Assembly: GCF_000829445.1 (NCBI RefSeq)
Contig: NZ_JXRQ01000015.1
Span: 124,001 to 188,000 of the forward strand
DNA from: Jeotgalibacillus alimentarius
Lineage (GTDB): Bacteria; Bacillota; Bacilli; Bacillales; Jeotgalibacillaceae
Length of the DNA stretch: 64,000 bases
Reading direction: 5' to 3'
Under the pieces are notes generated by a model. That model searched no databases. It saw only the letters and a list, made by a program, of their open reading frames with translations, and was not told where the DNA came from. The position numbers and the translations under genes are program-made. This document shows, in pieces, positions 59,218 to 64,000 of this stretch (its first letter is position 1; every line of letters begins with the position of its first letter).

Positions 59218-59823
59218 TCATCTGTATTGATCAATCCGCTCAAGCACAGCCAGATAAAATTCTGCCTGATGTGGAACAAAAGACGCCTGACTGACCATCT
59301 CGTCTACCTTCACTTTTTCTCCATCCTTGACCTTAAATCCCTCTATCCTGACCTCATCACATCCATCCTTACAGAGACTGCGAAATGCCTCAAAATCAAT
59401 TCTGACAATACCGGCTACTTCATCCTGTTCAAGCGTAAAATGCTCATCCGTAAAAGCACCTATCAAAAGAAATGTATGGGCAAATTCGCGGTCAATAAAT
59501 CCTTTTCTTTCAGCTGCACATTCAATAATACCAAGTGACTGAAGCTGTGCAAAAGGAACCCTGATGCCAATCTCTTCTTCCACCTCTCTGATCCCGTCTT
59601 CCACTGTCTCACTAGCAAGCAGGTGACCCGCAGCAGTGATATCCAAAAGGCCGGGATAATCTTTTTTCTCTTCACTCCGCAGCTGAAAATAGAGTGAATC
59701 CTCTTCCACCAGCCAGCAATGAAACGTTTCATGCCAGAAGCCTTTTTCATGAACCTCTGATCTTGTTTTTTCACCTATGTATTCGTGCTGCTCATTAAAT
59801 ATTTTCAATCGCTCCGATTCCAT
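59218..59823 (-). CDS. NUDIX hydrolase, IDI-like subgroup
   Basis: 201 residues. FNEQHEYIGEKTRSEVHEKG, FHCWLVEEDSLYFQLRSEEK and AAGHLLASETVEDGIREVEE with the following EIG form the NUDIX fold and box; one residue fewer than the general consensus lies between E and RE, as I remember for this subgroup. Likely acts on a pyrophosphate-linked nucleotide derivative. It overlaps the preceding NUDIX pseudogene by 19 bp and is third in the operon from 60845. Confidence 0.85.
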   Translation of the reverse strand: MESERLKIFNEQHEYIGEKTRSEVHEKGFWHETFHCWLVEEDSLYFQLRSEEKKDYPGLLDITAAGHLLASETVEDGIREVEEEIGIRVPFAQLQSLGIIECAAERKGFIDREFAHTFLLIGAFTDEHFTLEQDEVAGIVRIDFEAFRSLCKDGCDEVRIEGFKVKDGEKVKVDEMVSQASFVPHQAEFYLAVLERIDQYR

Positions 59824-60319
59824 GGGGCCTCCTCAAGCTGATCAATTAACCGCCAGTCCTTGTAAACGACCGGTTCCACTGAGAATCGTTTATTTTTGAT
59901 CCAGTTGAATGCTTCAACCACTAAAGGTGATGCCTGGTCCTGTACAGCCTCTTCTTCTGATATCCATGCTGTGCCCAGCGCGTCCTGCCCATCAAACTGA
60001 ATGGGCACAGCAAGCTCACCCTCAACCTGCTCACCTCATAGAAAACCGCGATATGGTGAACGTGAGTGTGCTGTTTCCATGACCAGGGAAGCTTAAAATC
60101 TGCTGTGCCGATCTGGTTTTTACGAATCACTTTCAAACCAGTCTCTTCAGCGAATTCACGCTGCAGCGCCTCTGTAAGACCTTCTCCCTCTTCAGGACTT
60201 CCACCTGGCAGGTCGTATCTGTTCCGGTAAGGACCGCGGCTTTTCCTGATCACAAGCAGTTTATCGTTAGATACATATAACCCGTATACACCAAAAGCTC
60301 TGTGCCAGGAATTATTCAT
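59805..60319 (-). pseudogene. NUDIX hydrolase gene with 1-nt frameshift
   Basis: The first part has YDLPGGSPEEGEGLTEALQR and EFAEETGL, a full NUDIX box, then VHHIAVFYEV. At about 60030 the frame is lost. The +1/-1 frame continues with QVEGELAVPIQFDGQDALGT and AWISEEEAVQDQASPLVVEA to 59805. Joining needs one extra base inside the AGCAGG at about 60028-60033. Both halves together give the normal 170 residues. Could be a real mutation or an assembly error. Confidence 0.8.
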
Positions 60320-60845
60320 GCCACACCCGCTTCACCGTCTTCTTTTCGCTGTCAAACATATATACATCCGGATTACTCAGTCTTTGCCAGCCACCAAACC
60401 CGAATCCGGCATCATACTTACTCAGGAAATGGGACAGGATCCCACCGTGCGTTACAATCAGCGTCGTACCTTTCTTTTTGCTTTCAGCCTCTACCACTTC
60501 AGATAATCTCTCTTCTGCCGCTCTTGCTGATTCCCCACCTTCAAACACAAGCTCCGTATCCGAAAATGACTGCTCAAGCTTTTCAAGCCAGTCCGGCAGA
60601 ATGTCAGCACTCAATACTCTTTCTGAGAGATGCGGATGAATCTGTATGTCCAACCCTTTACTTTCTGCTAATGGCTGAATAGAATCAACCGCTCTTTTAA
60701 ATGGACTTGCAATGATACGCCTCACTTCCATCTCTTTAAAAAAGCGCATTAATGACGCTGCCTGATTGCCTCCTTCTTCTGTTAAAGGGGCTCCGGGTTC
60801 CTGACCTTCAGCCTGGCAGTGTCTGATCAGATATACTTTTGACAT
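60312..60845 (-). CDS. Histidine phosphatase (phosphoglycerate mutase-like)
   Basis: 177 residues. VYLIRHCQAEG is the RHG-type catalytic motif (here RHC), ASPFKRAVDSIQPLAE the second Arg, and LIVTHGGILSHFL the second His. Gly to Cys in RHG is seen in some members. Substrate unknown. First gene of the operon with the two NUDIX genes; GAGGAG lies upstream of ATG 60845. Confidence 0.82.
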   Translation of the reverse strand: MSKVYLIRHCQAEGQEPGAPLTEEGGNQAASLMRFFKEMEVRRIIASPFKRAVDSIQPLAESKGLDIQIHPHLSERVLSADILPDWLEKLEQSFSDTELVFEGGESARAAEERLSEVVEAESKKKGTTLIVTHGGILSHFLSKYDAGFGFGGWQRLSNPDVYMFDSEKKTVKRVWHE

Positions 60846-60946
60846 GACCTCACTCCTCTTCACACATTTCTTTTCAGTATACAGCATTTTTTTCCAACAT
60901 TTAAAATGAGCCTTTACTTCATTTTATTAATCCTTCACACTGATTG

Positions 60947-60958
60947 GGACATATGTCC
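60947..60958. promoter_or_regulatory. Perfect 12-bp palindrome before the YdcZ-Crp-YdcZ operon
   Basis: GGACATATGTCC lies 57 bp before the first ATG of the operon. It may be the operator for the encoded Crp/Fnr-type regulator; it is not the classical TGTGA-N6-TCACA site. Confidence 0.4.
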
Positions 60959-61014
60959 TTTTGAAGGCATGTGTTGCGTTATACAGTTGTCCTGACAGAA
61001 AGGTGGAGAAGCAA

Positions 61015-61440
61015 ATGAAAGGTGTTCTCTTTGCACTGGCAGGCGGATTTTTTCTGACCTTTCAAAGTGTAGCGAATGCAACAATCAGTAATCAGATCGG
61101 AACGTGGCAGGCTGCTGCGATGACACAGCTCACAGGCTTTGTCCTTGCGATCATAATTGTACTTATATTAAGAGACCGCACATATAAAGACCTCGGGCAG
61201 GTGCCAAAGCTGTATGCCTCAGGCGGCGCACTTGCTGCGATTGTTCTTTTCAGTAACATCACAGCCGTGCATCTGATGGGGGTCACACTCACGATCGGTA
61301 TTTTCCTCATCGCACAGCTCGTCGCAGCCATTATCATTGACCGGTTCGGCTGGTTCGACATGTTGAAAAAGAATATCAGCACCACACAGATTATCGGGGT
61401 TGGCCTGATGATTGCAGGTGTGATCGTGCTGAAAGTCTAG
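61015..61440 (+). CDS. DMT superfamily YdcZ (DUF606) membrane protein, first copy
   Basis: 141 residues with five helices. LFALAGGFFLTFQSVANATI and TGFVLAIIIVLIL are typical of DUF606. Proteins of this family occur singly or as pairs that may form a hetero-oligomeric transporter; substrate unknown. ATG 61015 with GGTGGAG upstream is chosen; upstream in-frame codons lack a site. Confidence 0.85.
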   Translation: MKGVLFALAGGFFLTFQSVANATISNQIGTWQAAAMTQLTGFVLAIIIVLILRDRTYKDLGQVPKLYASGGALAAIVLFSNITAVHLMGVTLTIGIFLIAQLVAAIIIDRFGWFDMLKKNISTTQIIGVGLMIAGVIVLKV

Positions 61441-61451
61441 GAGATGAGGAT

Positions 61452-62129
61452 ATGATGGAACAGCTTTCACATTATCTTAACGAATATAAACTCGACCAGC
61501 TTTTTACCGGTCCGGTCTGTAAAGAGATGATGCTTCAGACTTATCAAGCCGGGCAGCGTCTATTTTCGCAGGGTGAACGGTCAGACAGAATGCACCTTTT
61601 AGTTGAAGGAAAACTCAAAGTATCTATGCTGACCCCCGAAGGAAAACGGCTGATCCTGGCATTTAAAACGCCGCTTGATATCGTCGGCGATATTGAATAT
61701 GTCCGGGACTGCCCATTAATTAATACAGTAGAGAGCGTCATGGAAACAACCGTGATTGAAATTCCGTATTCAATCCTCAGAAAAGAAATGGCTCATCATG
61801 CTCCATGGCTGCAATTTCTCCTTGATACGGTCACAAAGAAATTTGAAATGAAGTCACATACGATGAATTTCAACCTGCTGTACCCGGTTGACGTTCGTCT
61901 CGCAAGTTACCTGCTTTCGATGACACCGGTTCAGCCAGTGATTACCTCTGCATCCCTGATTGATATCGCAGACCTGATCGGCACGAGTTATAGACATCTA
62001 AACCGTGTGCTGCAGCAATTTCAGCAGGACGGATGGATTGATAAAAAGCGTGGATCAATTGAAATTAAAAATCGCCGCGCCTTACTTGAACTTGCCGGCG
62101 AAAACATTTATGAAAAGGAGGCGTTCTGA
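61452..62129 (+). CDS. Crp/Fnr family regulator (YeiL-like)
   Basis: 225 residues. An N-terminal cyclic-nucleotide-binding fold has QTYQAGQRLFSQGERSDRMH and LVEGKLKVSMLTPEGKRLIL. The C-terminal winged helix has SLIDIADLIGTSYRHLNRVL and KKRGSIEIKNRRALLELAG. No cysteine cluster for an FeS centre is seen. It sits between two YdcZ genes and overlaps the second by one base (TGATG), so it probably controls them. Confidence 0.85.
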   Translation: MMEQLSHYLNEYKLDQLFTGPVCKEMMLQTYQAGQRLFSQGERSDRMHLLVEGKLKVSMLTPEGKRLILAFKTPLDIVGDIEYVRDCPLINTVESVMETTVIEIPYSILRKEMAHHAPWLQFLLDTVTKKFEMKSHTMNFNLLYPVDVRLASYLLSMTPVQPVITSASLIDIADLIGTSYRHLNRVLQQFQQDGWIDKKRGSIEIKNRRALLELAGENIYEKEAF

Positions 62130-62629
62130 TGGTTATCGGTATTTTACTTGCACTGTTAGGCGGCACGCTTGTATGCCTTCAAAATACATTCAACGCAAAT
62201 GTAAAAAAACAGGTCAGCGTCTGGTCGACGACGATGCTTGTTCTTGCACTCGGATTCCTTGCTTCATTTGCAGCCGGGCTCGCGTTTGAAGGCACTGCCT
62301 TATTCAGCTTCAATGCAGAGCCATGGTTCTGGTTCAGCGGAGTCGTTGGCGTTGGTGTTGTGGCCTGCGTCACACAGGGGGTTCAATCACTCGGACCCAG
62401 CCGTGCGATCTCACTCGTTATGGTCTCCCAGATCTTCTTTGGACTCGTGTGGGATTCACTCGGATGGTTCGGACTTGAACAGGTCCCCTTTACACTCCAA
62501 TCATTTTTAGGCGTACTCCTGATCTCAGGCGGAGTGCTGCTATTTCAGCTGGGACCTGCAATGGAAGAAAAAGTACGCGGACGAAAAAGGCAGACTGGGG
62601 CAAGTCGTACGGTGAAGGTGAATGGTTGA
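62129..62629 (+). CDS. DMT superfamily YdcZ (DUF606) membrane protein, second copy
   Basis: 166 residues with five helices and a basic tail, RGRKRQTGASRTVKV. ALLGGTLVCLQNTFNANVKK mirrors the N-terminus of the first copy (ALAGGFFLTFQSVANATISN). AAGGAGG precedes the ATG. The two copies are likely subunits of one transporter. A GC-rich hairpin without T tract follows at about 62643-62664; the region up to 62786 shows no gene. Confidence 0.85.
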   Translation: MVIGILLALLGGTLVCLQNTFNANVKKQVSVWSTTMLVLALGFLASFAAGLAFEGTALFSFNAEPWFWFSGVVGVGVVACVTQGVQSLGPSRAISLVMVSQIFFGLVWDSLGWFGLEQVPFTLQSFLGVLLISGGVLLFQLGPAMEEKVRGRKRQTGASRTVKVNG

Positions 62630-62786
62630 TTAAGCAGGGGGCACAGCTCCGTCCCTCTGTGCCTCACAAAAAAGAATACTGCCTCACATCAATCTGGTAC
62701 AATTTTACTATTCCCCTTTTTATGGGACGTTCCGCTGCTGAATTCGTTTCTCCTAACCTTAAGCGACAGTAGTGAAAGCTCAACTA

Positions 62787-63236
62787 TTATGAGTTTCTTT
62801 TTAAAGGCAGATAAACCTTTACGTTTTCTCCTTCCGGCTGAGGATGATAGGTTTCTACGATGAAATCCTCTTCTTTTCTGGTATGTCCCTCTGCTCGGAT
62901 CCAATCATTTAATTTTTGATGCAGCTCACTGATATGATTTATGTTCCCTTCAGTTACAGCATATTTTTCAGAAATCTTTATAACAGTAAGCTCCTCTGGA
63001 ATTTCCCTTGGTAGTTCGTCTGTCAACACACCTACATAAAAAACCCCCTCTGCTTCAACATCACCAGCGCAAGGTTCAAATACCCCTGCTTCTGTCCCCT
63101 TATGATAAGGGGTATCATCAATTTTTCTTAAAAGAACTGAAGCAAGTGAAGGTACTTCAAGACTGAAATTTTTAAACTTACTTTTTCCTTTTAAACCGAT
63201 CAATTTAAATGTTTTATTTTCTACTTTAGCTTCCAT
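62787..63236 (-). CDS. GyrI-like effector-binding domain protein
   Basis: 149 residues from ATG 63236. TFKLIGLKGKSKFKN, AGVFEPCAGDVEAEGVFYVG and YAVTEGNINHISELHQKLND match the AraC effector-binding/GyrI fold, without a DNA-binding domain. Such proteins bind small hydrophobic ligands. The open frame upstream runs through a terminator hairpin, so the later start with AGGGGG is preferred. Confidence 0.7.
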   Translation of the reverse strand: MEAKVENKTFKLIGLKGKSKFKNFSLEVPSLASVLLRKIDDTPYHKGTEAGVFEPCAGDVEAEGVFYVGVLTDELPREIPEELTVIKISEKYAVTEGNINHISELHQKLNDWIRAEGHTRKEEDFIVETYHPQPEGENVKVYLPLKRNS

Positions 63237-63303
63237 TTCAGGTCCCCCTCGAATATTCATCATTAAATGATTCGTTTTCCACAACAGAAACCCCTTTTTA
63301 TCC

Positions 63304-63340
63304 CAAACAAAAAAGCCGTTGATCGCGACTTTTTTGTTTG
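63304..63340. terminator. Terminator between the GNAT and GyrI-like genes
   Basis: Perfect 12-bp arms, CAAACAAAAAAG and CTTTTTTGTTTG, enclose 13 nt. Confidence 0.75.
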
Positions 63341-63347
63341 AAGTTAT

Positions 63348-63449
63348 ATAGGTCATATTTCACTATTCTACGAACAAGGTTGATTATTCTTTGAAACTCA
63401 TACAAATTTCTCTGAACATCACCGTTCAAACGCCTAACATCCGTAAGCG
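63348..63449. repeat. 21-nt period repeat array E with conserved leader
   Basis: GGTCATATTTCACTATTCT (leader) is followed by units starting at 63372, 63393, 63414 and 63435, each 21 nt. GAACATCACCGTTCAAACGCC closely matches a unit of array A (GAACATGCGCTTTCAAACGCC). The last unit runs into the GNAT stop codon. Confidence 0.85.
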
Positions 63450-63953
63450 TCAAATCAGCTTCCTGAAAGCCTTCACTATAATCCCGTCATCAGCCGGCTC
63501 AAAATCGTATTCAGGCATCCGCTCAAAGCCATATTTCCCCTGATAAAGCGCGATCGCTCCATCCATGAAAGATCCTGTATGCAGTCCAATTGCATCGTAC
63601 CCTTTTGCCTTTGCACGACTGATGCATTCATCGATCAGCGCTGAAGCAATACCCTGTCCGCGTGCATTGCGATCAACGGCGAGCACTCTGATTTCGGGAT
63701 AATCCATCTCGTCTACATAGCCTTCATACGCATCCGTTTTAGCAGGAAACAGTGCCACACTGCCAAAAATCACGTCATTTACTTCTGCAACGATCAGATC
63801 CACATTTTCCTGCTGATCCGCATCGGATGAAATCGCTTTTTTCAGCGCTTCCCAATGCTCAGCCGGGATTTTTCCAATATGATCTTCATAAGCTTTTACA
63901 CGTTGCTCACGAATGAATGACAGCTCTTCTTTACTCGCATCACGAATTATCAT
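63450..63953 (-). CDS. GNAT family N-acetyltransferase
   Basis: 167 residues. IRVLAVDRNARGQGIASALI is the acetyl-CoA motif and AIGLHTGSFMDGAIALYQGK the closing part. ATG 63953 has GAGGAGG 9 nt upstream. It lies 4 bp after the end of another gene that runs off the window. Substrate unknown. Confidence 0.85.
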   Translation of the reverse strand: MIIRDASKEELSFIREQRVKAYEDHIGKIPAEHWEALKKAISSDADQQENVDLIVAEVNDVIFGSVALFPAKTDAYEGYVDEMDYPEIRVLAVDRNARGQGIASALIDECISRAKAKGYDAIGLHTGSFMDGAIALYQGKYGFERMPEYDFEPADDGIIVKAFRKLI

Positions 63954-63957
63954 ATGC

Positions 63958-64000
63958 CTATTCCTCCTCAAACCGCAGAAACTTATCTGATGTGCCGAGT
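63958..64000 (-). CDS. 3' end of an unknown gene
   Basis: The frame ends GTSDKFLRFEEE and a TAG at 63958-63960; the ribosome site of the GNAT gene overlaps it. It is probably the C-terminus of an upstream operon member. Too short to name. Confidence 0.35.
   Translation of the reverse strand, partial: LGTSDKFLRFEEE

Noticed and set aside
62643-62664. Terminator after the second YdcZ gene
   Set aside because: The hairpin has no T tract; termination here is not supported.

Overview
The window reads as chromosome of a spore-former-type Bacillales bacterium of moderate GC. Most proteins resemble Bacillus, Geobacillus and Planococcaceae families, with strong AGGAGG ribosome sites, GTG and TTG starts, Rho-independent terminators, an S-box riboswitch, a Fur box and cre-like sites. 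A Jeotgalibacillus-like member of the Planococcaceae is my best guess, but nothing here proves the genus. I see no rRNA, tRNA, CRISPR array, prophage or insertion sequence. Most of the window is core chromosome carrying small gene losses and interspersed repeats.

Layout. 1-5.5 kb: a siderophore permease (YclN type) behind a Fur box, a MarR regulator, a DUF212 protein, and an XRE / membrane protein / CPBP protease operon. 5.5-18 kb: a palindromic interspersed repeat, small membrane proteins, a 2-haloacid dehalogenase-like enzyme, isochorismatase-like hydrolase, MFS exporter, nucleotidyltransferase, Ogt, and an RsbQ homologue joined to an RsbP-like PAS-GGDEF protein. 18-29 kb: a complete mannitol operon mtlA-R-F-D, then a decaying stretch holding an RsbR/STAS fragment, a P-loop kinase gene with one in-frame stop, a broken DASS transporter and a TetR remnant. 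29-46 kb: flotillin, GNAT and nucleotidyltransferase operon, Fic protein, YeiH with divergent LysR, DUF2817 peptidase, an ECF sigma operon, arylamine N-acetyltransferase, CdsA-like protein, GDSL hydrolase and small proteins. 46-64 kb: threonine aldolase, divergent multidrug exporter/TetR, SelO, an S-box metNPQ operon ending in a 2-oxoacid reductase-like dehydrogenase, DUF2207, a NUDIX/phosphatase operon with one frameshifted NUDIX gene, a YdcZ-Crp-YdcZ triplet and GNAT proteins.

Three points deserve attention. (1) Arrays with an exact 21-nt period occur at four or five unrelated places (6956, 47846, 50227, 63372, weaker at 39315). Most sit between a stop codon and its terminator. Three share a sense-strand unit beginning GTTC and two share a conserved leader. 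I know of no description of this element. (2) RsbQ is paired with a PAS-GGDEF protein whose PAS domain closely resembles that of RsbP, so the RsbQ sensing module appears wired to cyclic-di-GMP. (3) Several genes are freshly broken by traceable lesions: a 5-bp tandem duplication, a single TGA and a 1-nt deletion. A 210-bp palindromic repeat is also present once near full length and twice as internal-deletion derivatives.
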